Part shown: positions 17,012 to 26,981 of the stretch, piece by piece
Numbering within the stretch: the stretch's first letter is position 1
How the letters are laid out: each line of letters starts with the position of its first letter
NCBI RefSeq assembly: GCF_005886805.2
Contig: NZ_CP045429.1
Coordinates: 4,372,501 to 4,436,500, forward strand
Reading direction: 5' to 3'
Origin: Pseudoalteromonas rubra
GTDB taxonomy: Bacteria; Pseudomonadota; Gammaproteobacteria; Enterobacterales; Alteromonadaceae
Length of the DNA stretch: 64,000 nt
Program-made: the position numbers and the translations under genes
The notes under the pieces: generated by a model
The model's database searches: none
What the model was told of the DNA's origin: nothing
The model's input: the letters and a program-made list of their open reading frames with translations, nothing else

Positions 17012-18859
17012 ATGAAACTTTCTGCCCTAACCTTTGGTCTTGCCTTAGCAGGCCTGTCACACACCGCGCTGAGTGCTCAGGCGGTGGACGAACACACCTA
17101 TGCCAACCTCAACGACGTGATCAGTACACACCTTCACCTCGATCTGGATGTCGACTTTGCAGACAAACAGCTGGAAGGTTTTGTTGAACACACACTGGCA
17201 TGGCAAAACAAGCAAGCCAGAACCCTAGTGCTGGACACGCGTGACCTTGAAATCGATAAGGTGATGTATCAGGGCAGCAACGGCAAATGGTACCCAGCGG
17301 CTTTCACACTTGCAAAACGCGATGATGTAAAAGGGTCTAAGCTGACCATTCGCTTCAAACAGCAAGCAAAAAAAGCCCGTATTTACTATAACAGCTTACC
17401 GCAGGCATCTGGTTTGCAGTGGCTGACACCAGAGCAAACCGCCAGCAAGTCCCATCCTTTTATGTACAGCCAGTCTCAGGCTATCCATGCACGCAGCTGG
17501 ATCCCCGTCCAGGATACGCCAGCGATGCGCGTTACCTATTCTGCCCGTGTTAACACCCCTGAAGACGTGCGTGCGGTTATGAGTGCCGACAACAGCGGTG
17601 CGTTAATCAAAGACGGTGACTATTGGTTTGATATGCCACAAGCCATTCCGCCTTATCTGATAGCGATTGGCGCAGGTAACCTTGAATACAAAGAGATGTC
17701 GCACCAAACCGCTATCTTCGCCGAGCCGCAGATCCTGGATGCGTCTGTCGCTGAATTTAATGATACCCAGGCCATGATCGACAAAACCAATGTCATGTAT
17801 GGGGAGTATGCCTGGGGACGCTATGACTTATTGATGCTACCGCCCAGCTTTCCGTTCGGTGGCATGGAAAACCCACGTTTATCTTTTATTACCCCAACCG
17901 TCGTCGCTGGTGATAAAAGCCTGGTTAACCTCATCGCCCATGAACTGGCACACTCCTGGTCAGGCAACCTGGTTACTAACGCCACCTGGGAAGACTTATG
18001 GCTGAATGAGGGTTTTACCTCCTATGTAGAAAACCGCATTATGGAAGAAGTCTTTGGTCGCGAGCGTGCGGTCATGGAACAGGCATTGGATTCCGCCCGG
18101 TTGCGTAACGTCGTCAAAGAACTACCAGCACCTGACACCCGCCTGAATCTGCGCCTGAATGGTCGCGATCCAGACGACGCATTCAGCTCTATTCCGTACA
18201 CCAAAGGGCAGCTCTTCCTTATCTATTTAGAGGAAAAGTTTGGCCGAAAGGTGTTTGATGCCTTTGTGAAAGGATATTTTGATGCGTATGCGTTCAAATC
18301 GCTGACCACAGCCGAGTTTGTTCAATACATAGAGAAACACCTCATCAACAAACACCCTGGCATTGTCAGCATGGATAAGGTCAATGAGTGGATCCACGCG
18401 CCAGGCTTGCCTGCAGATGCACCTAACCCCACTTCTGATGCGTTTGACAAAGTCGATGCTGCTACTAAAGCCTGGTTAGAAGGCAACAGCACATTAGACA
18501 GCATACCCACCGCGAGCTGGACAGTGCATGAGTGGCTGCACTTTATCAATAATCTGCCACGCGATCTGGCCGAGAATAAAATGGTCGCGCTGGACCAGGC
18601 GTTTGGGTTAACTGACTCAACCAACGCGGAATTGGCGTTTGCCTGGTTCATGCTCGCAGTTGGCAACGGCTATGAGGCCATCTACCCGGCACTCGACAAA
18701 CACCTCAGCGGTATTGGCCGTCGCAAGCTGATTGTTCGCCTGTACAAATCACTCGTTGCTAATGGTAAACGTGACTGGGCCTATCAGGTGTATCAGAAAG
18801 CCCGTCCGGGTTACCACCCATTAGCCCAGGGCACCATTGACGCTATCTTTGCGAACTAG
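17012..18859 (+). CDS. M1-family zinc aminopeptidase (LTA4H / ColAP type), exported
   Basis: A 615-aa zinc metallopeptidase with a signal peptide ending near ALSA (residue 21). The substrate-binding motif GGMENPRL lies at about 283, the zinc site is H310-E-L-A-H314 and the third ligand is E333 in NEGFTSYVE. The closest described type is the leukotriene-A4-hydrolase-like cold-active aminopeptidase of Colwellia. It removes N-terminal residues from peptides, probably in the periplasm. It is transcribed divergently from murB and ends at a hairpin shared with the convergent DUF2057 gene. Confidence 0.92.
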   Translation: MKLSALTFGLALAGLSHTALSAQAVDEHTYANLNDVISTHLHLDLDVDFADKQLEGFVEHTLAWQNKQARTLVLDTRDLEIDKVMYQGSNGKWYPAAFTLAKRDDVKGSKLTIRFKQQAKKARIYYNSLPQASGLQWLTPEQTASKSHPFMYSQSQAIHARSWIPVQDTPAMRVTYSARVNTPEDVRAVMSADNSGALIKDGDYWFDMPQAIPPYLIAIGAGNLEYKEMSHQTAIFAEPQILDASVAEFNDTQAMIDKTNVMYGEYAWGRYDLLMLPPSFPFGGMENPRLSFITPTVVAGDKSLVNLIAHELAHSWSGNLVTNATWEDLWLNEGFTSYVENRIMEEVFGRERAVMEQALDSARLRNVVKELPAPDTRLNLRLNGRDPDDAFSSIPYTKGQLFLIYLEEKFGRKVFDAFVKGYFDAYAFKSLTTAEFVQYIEKHLINKHPGIVSMDKVNEWIHAPGLPADAPNPTSDAFDKVDAATKAWLEGNSTLDSIPTASWTVHEWLHFINNLPRDLAENKMVALDQAFGLTDSTNAELAFAWFMLAVGNGYEAIYPALDKHLSGIGRRKLIVRLYKSLVANGKRDWAYQVYQKARPGYHPLAQGTIDAIFAN

Positions 18860-18876
18860 TTAGTATCGCAGCCAAT

Positions 18877-18908
18877 AAAAGTGCAGCCTCACCGGGGCTG
18901 TACTTTTT
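18877..18908. terminator. Bidirectional terminator between aminopeptidase and DUF2057 genes
   Basis: Stem AAAAGTGCAGCC / GGCTGTACTTTT with one G-U pair, flanked by A and T runs. Its right half lies inside the last codons of the convergent DUF2057 gene. Confidence 0.75.
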
Positions 18909-19497
18909 CTAAAAACGCCGCGCGCTGCGCCGGGCTGGCTTGTTGCCACCAAAAGTCCAGCATTGCTGCGGCATCAGGCTTTCCAGCCTGAGGTGCCACG
19001 GGCGGCTCTACCGGCAAAGAGTCTGAAAATTGCGGTTTCACTGGTGCCGCCTCTGGCATAGGTTCGGTGGTTGGTACGGCCCGCACCTGCAGTTGATGTG
19101 CAAGCGCCTTTATCGGTGTGCGTGTGCCATCAGGGGCCTTCAGCCAGAGTCTGGGCTGCTTTGCAAACTGCTTAGCCGCTTTTAGTGTGTCGGCCCGATC
19201 AAACCCAACCTGATAGCCACCCAGCTCCTCGACCTCAACACTCACCCAAAATGGTTTTGATTCAATCACTTCATGATCGTCATACCCAATCTCGTACAAG
19301 TCCGTATACTTGACTTTTACCTGGTGCGTGCCCGCGCCGAGCGTCAGATCCCGCACTTTATTAAAGAAGGAATGCTCTATTTCCTGTTGCCCGACCTGTA
19401 GCGGTAACAACTCTTCTGGAAAAGATAATTGCGCTGCCACTGCTCGACCACTCAGCAGGCTGAGTAACAGAAAGTAAAAAATGCGTTTTTTCTTCAT
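18889..19497 (-). CDS. DUF2057 (YccT-like) exported protein
   Basis: A 202-aa protein with a signal peptide (residues 1-21). The DUF2057 domain follows, with the typical N-terminal strand pattern (LSFPEELLPLQV, then the GxHQVxVKYTDL segment) and a Pro-rich linker (about 145-175) before a C-terminal helix WWQQASPAQRAAFLEKV. The family (E. coli YccT/CsgI) is periplasmic; one member affects curli assembly, but no function is established for this one. It is convergent with the aminopeptidase gene. Confidence 0.82.
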   Translation of the reverse strand: MKKKRIFYFLLLSLLSGRAVAAQLSFPEELLPLQVGQQEIEHSFFNKVRDLTLGAGTHQVKVKYTDLYEIGYDDHEVIESKPFWVSVEVEELGGYQVGFDRADTLKAAKQFAKQPRLWLKAPDGTRTPIKALAHQLQVRAVPTTEPMPEAAPVKPQFSDSLPVEPPVAPQAGKPDAAAMLDFWWQQASPAQRAAFLEKVQPR

Positions 19498-19714
19498 AAT
19501 TCCTCTTTATTTTGTTGTTAATGTGGCTGACACTTAGCTTTGAACCCAAAATAGCCACAGAGAATTCAAGCGCTCAGTTAAGGCCAACATACCCGCTCCA
19601 CTGGTATGGGTATTCGGTTTTCAGGTGACCAAACTCTGAACAACACTTTTCGCTTGTATCTTACTCTTTGCACGCTATGCTGATCAGCTAAACTATCGTC
19701 TACAAGGAAAAATA

Positions 19715-20086
19715 ATGAGCCAAGAAACAATTTTTACCAAGATAATTAATCGGGAAATTCCCGCCGATATCCTGTTTGAAGATGATCTGGCCCTGGCATT
19801 TAAGGACATTAACCCACAAGCGCCCTTTCATGTTCTGGTGATCCCAAAAACCCCCATCGCCACCATGAATGACATTAATGAAGAAAATGCACACCTGGTT
19901 GGGCACTTATATCTGGTAGCAGCTAAACTTGCCAAAGAGCATGGTTTTGCAGAAAACGGATATCGCGCAGTCATGAATTGCAACAACGATGGCGGTCAGA
20001 CCGTTTACCACATTCATTTACACGTGCTTGCCGGGAAAGAAATGGGCTGGCCCCCATACCAGGATAAGAAAAAAGTACTAGGCTAA
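19715..20086 (+). CDS. hinT: HIT-family purine nucleoside phosphoramidase HinT
   Basis: A 123-aa HIT protein that hydrolyses AMP-lysine and other nucleoside phosphoramidates. The histidine triad is H99-I-H101-L-H103 in YHIHLHVLAG. The N-terminus (TIFTKIINREIPADILFEDD) is the standard HinT signature. The ATG at 19715 has AAGGA at good distance. It is a single-gene unit followed by a hairpin at 20157-20180. Confidence 0.95.
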   Translation: MSQETIFTKIINREIPADILFEDDLALAFKDINPQAPFHVLVIPKTPIATMNDINEENAHLVGHLYLVAAKLAKEHGFAENGYRAVMNCNNDGGQTVYHIHLHVLAGKEMGWPPYQDKKKVLG

Positions 20087-20156
20087 ATTATTCTTTGTTA
20101 ATGAATGTAATTTACTAACATATTAGCAAATAAAAAATTAAAATTATAAATTTCAT

Positions 20157-20187
20157 AGCCTTAGTTATTTCGCTAAGGCTTTAATTC
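20157..20187 (+). terminator. Terminator after hinT
   Basis: A perfect 8-bp stem AGCCTTAG / CTAAGGCT with an 8-nt loop, followed by TTTAATT. Confidence 0.6.
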
Positions 20188-20313
20188 GACAACAAGATCA
20201 GAAATGCCACAATATATAGCAGAACAATCTATTTATTGATGTGATTTCTAATACAAAAGGCCTGAATCACGTGATAGCATTGCGTAATCAGACAGAATGA
20301 GAGTGTTTTCCAC

Positions 20314-20970
20314 ATGAGCAGTACTGCATTTTTATTGCTAGACAAAGAGCCTATTAACACCATAGGCGTCAATGTATTACAACCATTGCTGAAAACTCAG
20401 GGGTTGGACGTAATCACTGGGACCGATATTTCAGATGTACCAGAGAACACTCGTTTGCTCTTCATCGAAACAGCCGTCAATGACGCCTGGGGTCAGTTGA
20501 AAGAACAGCTGGTTAACCTGAAAGTCAGTTGTGACATTGTCCTGTTTAACCTGGATGAGAACCCTGAGCTGGCCAATCGCGCATTGCTCAGCGGTATCCG
20601 TGGTGTCTTCTACACCACAGATAATGCGGATGTGCTGATGAAAGGTATTCGCCTGCTGATGGAAGATCAGCTCTGGTATCGTCGCGAAATTATGTGTAAT
20701 GCATTAAACCGTATGTTGCAGTTTAATAAAGATGCGCTACACAAACTGACCGAAGGGGATATTGAGCCGGTTAAACTCACAAAACGTGAAAAAGCCATTA
20801 TTACCCTGATGAGTAAAGGGTCAAAGAACAAAGAGATTGCCGAAGATCTGAACATCAGCCCACATACGGTGAAGACGCACTTGTATAGTGCATTCAGAAA
20901 AACGAAATGCCGGAATCGAATCGAATTATTGTCCTGGGCGCAACAAAATATCCCAGACGAGATCCGCTAA
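20314..20970 (+). CDS. CsgD/VpsT-like LuxR-type transcription regulator
   Basis: A 218-aa regulator. Residues about 5-120 form an atypical receiver-like domain lacking the usual DD-D-K phosphorylation set, and 152-206 form a LuxR/FixJ helix-turn-helix (TKREKAIITLMSKGSKNKEIA). The segment GVFYTT (98-103) and the ending WAQQNI match the architecture of CsgD and VpsT. At the position where VpsT has its c-di-GMP motif W[FLM][TS]R, this protein has W121-Y-R-R124. The hybrid kinase gene starts 111 bp downstream on the same strand, suggesting a shared pathway, perhaps biofilm or surface-matrix control. Confidence 0.83.
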   Translation: MSSTAFLLLDKEPINTIGVNVLQPLLKTQGLDVITGTDISDVPENTRLLFIETAVNDAWGQLKEQLVNLKVSCDIVLFNLDENPELANRALLSGIRGVFYTTDNADVLMKGIRLLMEDQLWYRREIMCNALNRMLQFNKDALHKLTEGDIEPVKLTKREKAIITLMSKGSKNKEIAEDLNISPHTVKTHLYSAFRKTKCRNRIELLSWAQQNIPDEIR

Positions 20971-20989
20971 CCGCCTTCTCTACTGTATC

Positions 20990-21014
20990 CAGTGTCGGGT
21001 CAACCCCGACACTG
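20990..21014 (+). terminator. Strong hairpin after the CsgD-like gene
   Basis: A perfect 10-bp stem CAGTGTCGGG / CCCGACACTG with a 5-nt loop. No U-run follows, so it may be an attenuator or RNA-stability element between the regulator and the kinase rather than a full terminator. Confidence 0.5.
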
Positions 21015-21081
21015 TCTACCGCTTTACTGATATCTCACTTGCTTTTATGCTAGCAAAGTCGATTGATTGCTAGGGCACACC

Positions 21082-23238
21082 ATGCTGGATCCCAAAACTC
21101 TGTATGTCACCAGCGTCGTCATGACGGCGATGATGACCCTTCTAAATTATCTAACATGGCGGGCTAATAAAGACACCCCCGGCACTGTGTTATACATTTT
21201 TTACCCTATGGTATTGTTTGCCGGCATTATCGGCTTTGCGCTACACAGCCACTTCCAGCAGTGGCAGACCATAGGCATTGCAAACGGTCTGTTATTTGCG
21301 GCATCCGTGCTGCATTGCTGGGCGATCAGCCAGTTTCTCGGGGTCCGAGATAAAGCCTTTCAGTTTTATCTGATAGTCACAGGGGTTTTATTTTGTGCCC
21401 TTGTTTATTTCAGTGCTGTAGCGCCGGGCCTCAGACAGCGTATTCTCATCTCCGATCTTCAGCATATCGCCGAGGCCCTGCTGTTACTGTACTACTTTAT
21501 CCGCTATGCCCATCCTCTGTATCCCAACGGCAGTATTGTCTATCTCATCGTACTGAGCTTTATTCTGTGTGTGTTTACTGGCCGAACTTTACTCATGGGG
21601 GAGATCCACCATGGTAACCTGCTGGACAGTCCCTGGTTCACCATTACACTCTTTTTCAACGGCGTGCTGGCACCTATTTTCTATGCCACTGGCATGGCAA
21701 TTTTATGTAATGAGCGTCGCGAACATAACCTCAACCGATTGACAGAAAAAGCACAACAAGACCTTGAGATCCGGGGGCTGTTCTTGTCCACCGTCAGCCA
21801 TGAGATCCGTACCCCGCTCAACGGCATCCTGGGCAGTGCGCAACTGGTACTGAACCGCATTGGGGATCAGGCCAGTAAAGCCTACTGCGAAGCCATTATT
21901 AACTCCGCTGAATCACTCAACCTACTGATCGATAAAGTGCTCGACTATGCCAGTCTGGAACAAAGTGACGAAGTGCTGGCCGCCGAGGACATTGAATTCA
22001 AGAGTTGGCTAAACAACCTGTGCCTGCTGATGACACCCATGGCTGAGCAACGCGGGCTGACCTTTACCCTGGTGTACGACATGCCCGAGCAGGTTTGCTA
22101 CTACTGCGACCAGCAAAAGCTGCGTCAAATCCTGCTGAACTTGGTTGGCAACGCCATTAAATTTACCGATCAAGGCGAAGTAAAGGTCTGTGTCGAGCTG
22201 ATCAAAGAAGGCAATATGGAACACCGGGTGCGTTTTAGCGTGATAGACACCGGTCCGGGCATTGAAGAAGAGGACATCGAAAAACTGACCGAGCCATATG
22301 TCCAGAGCAGCGCGGGTAAAACCAAAGGCGGCACCGGACTTGGATTAGCTATCACAGCACGCCTGCTGGATAAAATGGGCAGTCAGCTCGAGATCATCAG
22401 TGAACTGGATAAAGGCAGCTCCTTCAGCTTTGATCTCACCTTAACGGTCGGCGAGCTCAGCCTGGTCGAAAAGCGCCATCACAATGTCGACTACGCGACC
22501 GGCCTGGATGTTCTCTTGGTGGAAGATCTCGACCTGAACCGTAAAATAGCCATCGAATTTATGGCCATTGATGAGCACCGAATTAAGCTGGCCAACGATG
22601 GCCAAAGTGCCATAGAACAACTTACGGAGCATGCCTTTGATGTTGTTCTGCTGGATATGAACTTGCCAGACTTAACGGGTCAGGAGGTGCTCAAACGGCT
22701 TAAGAACATTGAGCATAAAAATCGCCGCACCCCATTTTTAGCCTTTACCGCAAGCCTGAGCCCCGAAGAGGTTAAAGAGTACCTGGCACTGGGGATTCGT
22801 GACGTTGTGGGCAAGCCGATTAAACAAGATAAACTGCGTCAGGCCATTAGCAACTCGCAAAAGGCGCAAACCCCTGACATCAGCGTCGAGCTCAGCGACA
22901 CCCTGTACGACGAGAGTGCGGTGGGCTCCCTGAGCGGCTTCAGTGAAGACGAAGTGTCTTCCATTTACAATGAATTTGTTTTGTCCGCCCGCACGAAACT
23001 GCGCCACATTCAGCAATTACTGGATGAGGACGATCAACAGTGCATCAAACTCCTGCACCGACAGGCCAGCACAGCGCTGCAACTGGGTTTCAATCGCTAT
23101 GGTCTGACACTCAAGAAAATTGAGCGCAGGCTGCTGGATAAAAAACGCTGTGACGAGGAACTGGCCGATGCCATGGTGTTGTGGCAACAAAGCCTGGAAG
23201 CCTATTTGCAGTACGTACGGCATCAAACACTCAGCTGA
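21082..23238 (+). CDS. Membrane hybrid sensor histidine kinase (HisKA-HATPase-REC-Hpt-like)
   Basis: A 718-aa kinase. About seven hydrophobic segments fill residues 5-205 (7TM sensor-like), then a short coiled region, HisKA with H240 in SHEIRTPLNG, and HATPase_c with N-box GNAIKFTD and G-boxes DTGPGIEEED and GGTGLGLAI. A receiver domain follows with phosphoacceptor D525 in LLDMNLPDLTG, and a C-terminal helical domain is Hpt-like with H659, but HRQASTA replaces the usual HTLKGSA. The ATG at 21082 (AGGG upstream) is preferred to the in-frame TTG at 21067. Next to the CsgD-like regulator, it probably controls it or acts in parallel. Confidence 0.88.
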   Translation: MLDPKTLYVTSVVMTAMMTLLNYLTWRANKDTPGTVLYIFYPMVLFAGIIGFALHSHFQQWQTIGIANGLLFAASVLHCWAISQFLGVRDKAFQFYLIVTGVLFCALVYFSAVAPGLRQRILISDLQHIAEALLLLYYFIRYAHPLYPNGSIVYLIVLSFILCVFTGRTLLMGEIHHGNLLDSPWFTITLFFNGVLAPIFYATGMAILCNERREHNLNRLTEKAQQDLEIRGLFLSTVSHEIRTPLNGILGSAQLVLNRIGDQASKAYCEAIINSAESLNLLIDKVLDYASLEQSDEVLAAEDIEFKSWLNNLCLLMTPMAEQRGLTFTLVYDMPEQVCYYCDQQKLRQILLNLVGNAIKFTDQGEVKVCVELIKEGNMEHRVRFSVIDTGPGIEEEDIEKLTEPYVQSSAGKTKGGTGLGLAITARLLDKMGSQLEIISELDKGSSFSFDLTLTVGELSLVEKRHHNVDYATGLDVLLVEDLDLNRKIAIEFMAIDEHRIKLANDGQSAIEQLTEHAFDVVLLDMNLPDLTGQEVLKRLKNIEHKNRRTPFLAFTASLSPEEVKEYLALGIRDVVGKPIKQDKLRQAISNSQKAQTPDISVELSDTLYDESAVGSLSGFSEDEVSSIYNEFVLSARTKLRHIQQLLDEDDQQCIKLLHRQASTALQLGFNRYGLTLKKIERRLLDKKRCDEELADAMVLWQQSLEAYLQYVRHQTLS

Positions 23239-23377
23239 GGTGAAACGCTGAAAGCCAAACGCACAAAGCGGTACTTTTATCGCCGCAATGTCGACTTTAT
23301 TGGAAAATTTAGTCATTCTAACCGACACAGGGTACCCGACGACCCAGATAACAAGAAATCTGAAGGAAATTTATAAA

Positions 23378-26300
23378 ATGACACTACATAAATCATCGCT
23401 GGCCATTGCCATCGGTGCGGCCATGATTGGCCTTAGCACGCCCAGCGTGGCAACTGCCACAGAACAGGCATCACAGGCGAGCACCAAAGAGTGGAATGTA
23501 CTAAATCCGCCAGGTGACAAGCAAACCATTACCATAGACACCAATGAAACGACCTGGAGTAACCTGGACGTCAGCCCCGACGGTAAGTCCATTATCTTTG
23601 ATATGCTAGGTGACATTTACGTCATGCCTATTAAAGGTGGCAAAGCAACCGCCATTACCAGCGACAGAGCCTGGAACTTCCAGCCTAAATTCTCGCCGGA
23701 CGGCAGCAAAATCGCCTTTATTTCAGATCGCGAAGGCGCTGAAAACCTGTGGGTGATGGACGTCAATGGCGACAACATGCGCAAAGTCTCTGATGAGTCT
23801 CACAACCTGCTACATAACCCAGCCTGGTCGCCTGACGGTCAGTACATTGCTGTCAAACAAGGTCAGGTAACGGGCCGTACCATTCCGGGTGGCTCGATCC
23901 GCATGTATCATATTTCAGGTGGTAAAGGCGTTGTCGTAAGAGATCGTTTGCACGGCGCAAAATCACAGAAGAACATCGCTGAGCCCGCTTTCTCAACCGA
24001 TGGTAAGAAGCTCTATTACTCCGTCGATGCCACTGCAGGCGTACGCTGGGAATACAACAAAAATGCACTGGGTTCAGTGTTTGAAATCCGCTCCTGGGAT
24101 CTGGCCACCGGTGAAGAAGAAACCGTGATCCGTGGCTCCGGCGGTGCAATTCGCCCAACGCCGAGTCCAGATGGCAAATCTCTGGCGTTCGTGAAACGTA
24201 TTGAAAATGGCGAGGTGATGCAAAGCGCCTTGTATATCAAAGATCTGAAATCCGGTATCGAAACAGAGATCTTCTCTGGACTGGACCGTGACCTGCAAGA
24301 AGCCAATGGTGCTCAGGGTAATACTCCAGCATTCGCTTACACGCCCGATGGCAAAGCACTGGTTTTCTGGGCCGCTGGCGTCTTCCATAAGGTAGATATT
24401 GCAAGCAAACAAGCCAAAGTGATCCCGACCCGCGTGGTTGCTGAAAAAGAGATTACCCCGGCACTGAAATTTGCCGTTGATGTGGCACCGGATGCATTCA
24501 AGGTCAAGCTGGCACGTTGGTCACAAATTTCACCAGACGGTAAAACCGCGCTGTTCCAGGCACTGGGCCACCTGTACACCAAAGACATCGCCTCTGGTAA
24601 GGTACGTCGCGTTACCAAACAAAACGATCATTTTGAGTTCTACCCAAGCTTCTCACGTGATGGTAAGTACATTGTATACACCAGCTGGGACGATCAGGAC
24701 TTAGGCGCCGTACGCATTGTTTCAGCCAGTGGGGGTAAAGGCCGAGTGATCACTCAGGACCCGGGTCACTACATCAACCCAAGCTTCTCGCCAGATGGTA
24801 AACACGTACTGTATCGCAAAGTGACTGGTGGCTACCTGCTCAGCGGTGACTGGTCGATGGAGCCAGGCATCTATCTGACCAGCGCCAAAGGTGGCGAAGC
24901 CAAGCGCATCATTAAGCGTGGTGACAACCCACACTTTGGTGCGGAAAAAGACCGTATCTATTTCAGTGTGATGAGCGATGAAACCCATCGCGAACTGAAA
25001 TCAGTCGACCTCAGCGGTGAAAAAGAACGTTCACACTTCAAAGGCGACTACATTTTTGATTATCGCGTCTCTCCGGACGGCAACTATGTTGCTTTCATCG
25101 AGAACTTCAACACCTTCGTTGCGCCCTTCACCAGCACAGGTAAAACCTTGTCTATCAACAAGGGCACTAAATCATTCCCAGTGCAACAAGTCTCTAAATA
25201 CTCAGGAGACTTCCTGAACTGGAAGGCGGACAGCAGTGCCCTGACCTGGGCCTTTGGCCCGACTTTATATCAGCGCAAGCTGACCGATACCTTTGCGTTT
25301 TTGAAAGGTGCCGTAGCCGAGGCTACACCTTTAACTGCCGAAGGCATCGACCTGAGCTTTGAGAAAAAGGCCGACAAGCCTGAAGGCATATTGGCCCTGG
25401 TTGGTGGTAAAGTCGTGACCATGCGCAACGCCGACGAGCAACAGGAGATCATCGAAGATGGGGTAGTGTTGATTGAAGAAAACCGCATTATCGCGGTCGG
25501 TACCCGCAGTGAAGTTGAGATCCCGAGCAAAGCCAAGGTAATGGATATCACAGGTAAAACCGTGATCCCGGGTCTGGTCGATGCGCACGCCCACGGCAGC
25601 TATGGCAGCTACAACCTGCAACCTGAGCAAAACTGGAACCAGCTGTCTAATGTCAGCTTTGGTGTGACGACCATTCACGATCCATCGAATGACTCTAATG
25701 AAGTCTTCTCTATGGCTGAATTACAACGTGCCGGCCTGACCGTAGCACCGCGTATTTACTCCGTAGGCCGGATCCTCTATGCCGGTAATGCACCTGGGTA
25801 CAAAACGCCGATCAGCAACCTGGAAGATGCTCAGTTCCACGTTAAACGTCTGAAAGACGCCGGTGCAATCACGGTTAAGAGCTACAACCACCCGCGCCGT
25901 GATACCCGCCAACAAGTGCTGGAAGCAGCAAAGCAGATGGAGATCATGGTAGTACCAGAAGGCGGTTCTAAGTTCCAGCAGAACATGAACATGATCATCG
26001 ATGGTCACACGGGTCTTGAGCACGCCCTGCCAATCCCGAACATCTATTCAGACGTCACTCAGATGTGGAGTCAGACAGAAGCGGGCTTTACACCCACCTT
26101 TAACGTTGCCTACGGTGGTATCAAAGGGGAAGACTATTTCTATGACACCACAGATGTGTGGAAGAATGAACGCCTGGCAAGCTTTGTTCCGGACTACATT
26201 CTGAACCCGCGCTCTGTTCGTCGTGAAAAAGCCCCTGAGCACCACTACAACCACATCAATGCAGCTAAATCTGCCAAGCAATTGCGCGACAAAGGCGTAA

Positions 26301-26707
26301 CCGTGCACATCGGCGCACACGGCCAGCGTGAAGGTCTCGGTGCACACTGGGAACTGTGGTCAATGGCACAAGGTGGCTTTACACCATGGGAAGCGCTGCG
26401 CAGCGGTACCATTGACGGTGCGAAATACCTGGCAATGGACCATGATATCGGCACCATTGAAAAAGGTAAACTTGCCGACTTAGTGATCATCGACGGTGAC
26501 GTCCTGAACGACATCCGTGAATCAGAAAAAGTCGCTTATACAGTACTGAATGGTCGAATCTATGACGCCGCGACCATGAATGAAACCGGCAATTATAATG
26601 TGAAGCGCCAGCCGCTGTTCTTCGAAAATGGCAACAAGACGCCAATGCATCCGGCTACGGAAGCTTATATGGAAGAGAAAGCACATAAATATCACTGGAA
26701 ACACTAA
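23378..26707 (+). CDS. Exported TolB-propeller / amidohydrolase fusion
   Basis: An 1109-aa protein with a signal peptide (MTLHKSS..., cleavage near VATA, residue 27). The first about 640 residues are WD40/TolB-like beta-propeller repeats; the recurring F/W-SPDG-K motif (for example FSPDGSKIAF, WSPDGQYIAV, PSPDGKSLAF) is seen more than eight times. The C-terminal third is an amidohydrolase TIM barrel with the metal motif H737-A-H739 in VDAHAHG and later catalytic His/Asp residues (HIGAHG, GTIEKGKLADLVIID). It probably hydrolyses an amide or peptide-like compound in the periplasm; the substrate is unknown. The frame is open to 23288, but AAGGA supports the ATG at 23378. Confidence 0.9.
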   Translation: MTLHKSSLAIAIGAAMIGLSTPSVATATEQASQASTKEWNVLNPPGDKQTITIDTNETTWSNLDVSPDGKSIIFDMLGDIYVMPIKGGKATAITSDRAWNFQPKFSPDGSKIAFISDREGAENLWVMDVNGDNMRKVSDESHNLLHNPAWSPDGQYIAVKQGQVTGRTIPGGSIRMYHISGGKGVVVRDRLHGAKSQKNIAEPAFSTDGKKLYYSVDATAGVRWEYNKNALGSVFEIRSWDLATGEEETVIRGSGGAIRPTPSPDGKSLAFVKRIENGEVMQSALYIKDLKSGIETEIFSGLDRDLQEANGAQGNTPAFAYTPDGKALVFWAAGVFHKVDIASKQAKVIPTRVVAEKEITPALKFAVDVAPDAFKVKLARWSQISPDGKTALFQALGHLYTKDIASGKVRRVTKQNDHFEFYPSFSRDGKYIVYTSWDDQDLGAVRIVSASGGKGRVITQDPGHYINPSFSPDGKHVLYRKVTGGYLLSGDWSMEPGIYLTSAKGGEAKRIIKRGDNPHFGAEKDRIYFSVMSDETHRELKSVDLSGEKERSHFKGDYIFDYRVSPDGNYVAFIENFNTFVAPFTSTGKTLSINKGTKSFPVQQVSKYSGDFLNWKADSSALTWAFGPTLYQRKLTDTFAFLKGAVAEATPLTAEGIDLSFEKKADKPEGILALVGGKVVTMRNADEQQEIIEDGVVLIEENRIIAVGTRSEVEIPSKAKVMDITGKTVIPGLVDAHAHGSYGSYNLQPEQNWNQLSNVSFGVTTIHDPSNDSNEVFSMAELQRAGLTVAPRIYSVGRILYAGNAPGYKTPISNLEDAQFHVKRLKDAGAITVKSYNHPRRDTRQQVLEAAKQMEIMVVPEGGSKFQQNMNMIIDGHTGLEHALPIPNIYSDVTQMWSQTEAGFTPTFNVAYGGIKGEDYFYDTTDVWKNERLASFVPDYILNPRSVRREKAPEHHYNHINAAKSAKQLRDKGVTVHIGAHGQREGLGAHWELWSMAQGGFTPWEALRSGTIDGAKYLAMDHDIGTIEKGKLADLVIIDGDVLNDIRESEKVAYTVLNGRIYDAATMNETGNYNVKRQPLFFENGNKTPMHPATEAYMEEKAHKYHWKH

Positions 26708-26727
26708 TATCTGGTCATTTCATTCAT

Positions 26728-26755
26728 AAAGCAGCCGAAAGGCTGCTTTTTTTTC
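26728..26755 (+). terminator. Terminator after the amidohydrolase gene
   Basis: Stem AAAGCAGCC / GGCTGCTTT with a GAAA loop and eight T. This is a canonical intrinsic terminator. Confidence 0.9.
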
Positions 26756-26981
26756 ACTAAACACCACATTTAAGCATTTATCTTCTGGCAACAAGGCCTT
26801 ACACGCATCTCTTTGTCCCGATCCATGTGCTGGATATTGTCGAGAACTGTTCTAAACTGTGTCACTGAATAGGATACTCTGTCGTCAAGCTCATGCTATG
26901 ATGGCTGTGTAACGAGGTCGTCAATCTAGGTTTTATCGGTCAGCCTCACAGGTATATCAGCGAATACAAGGAGCAGGGAGC

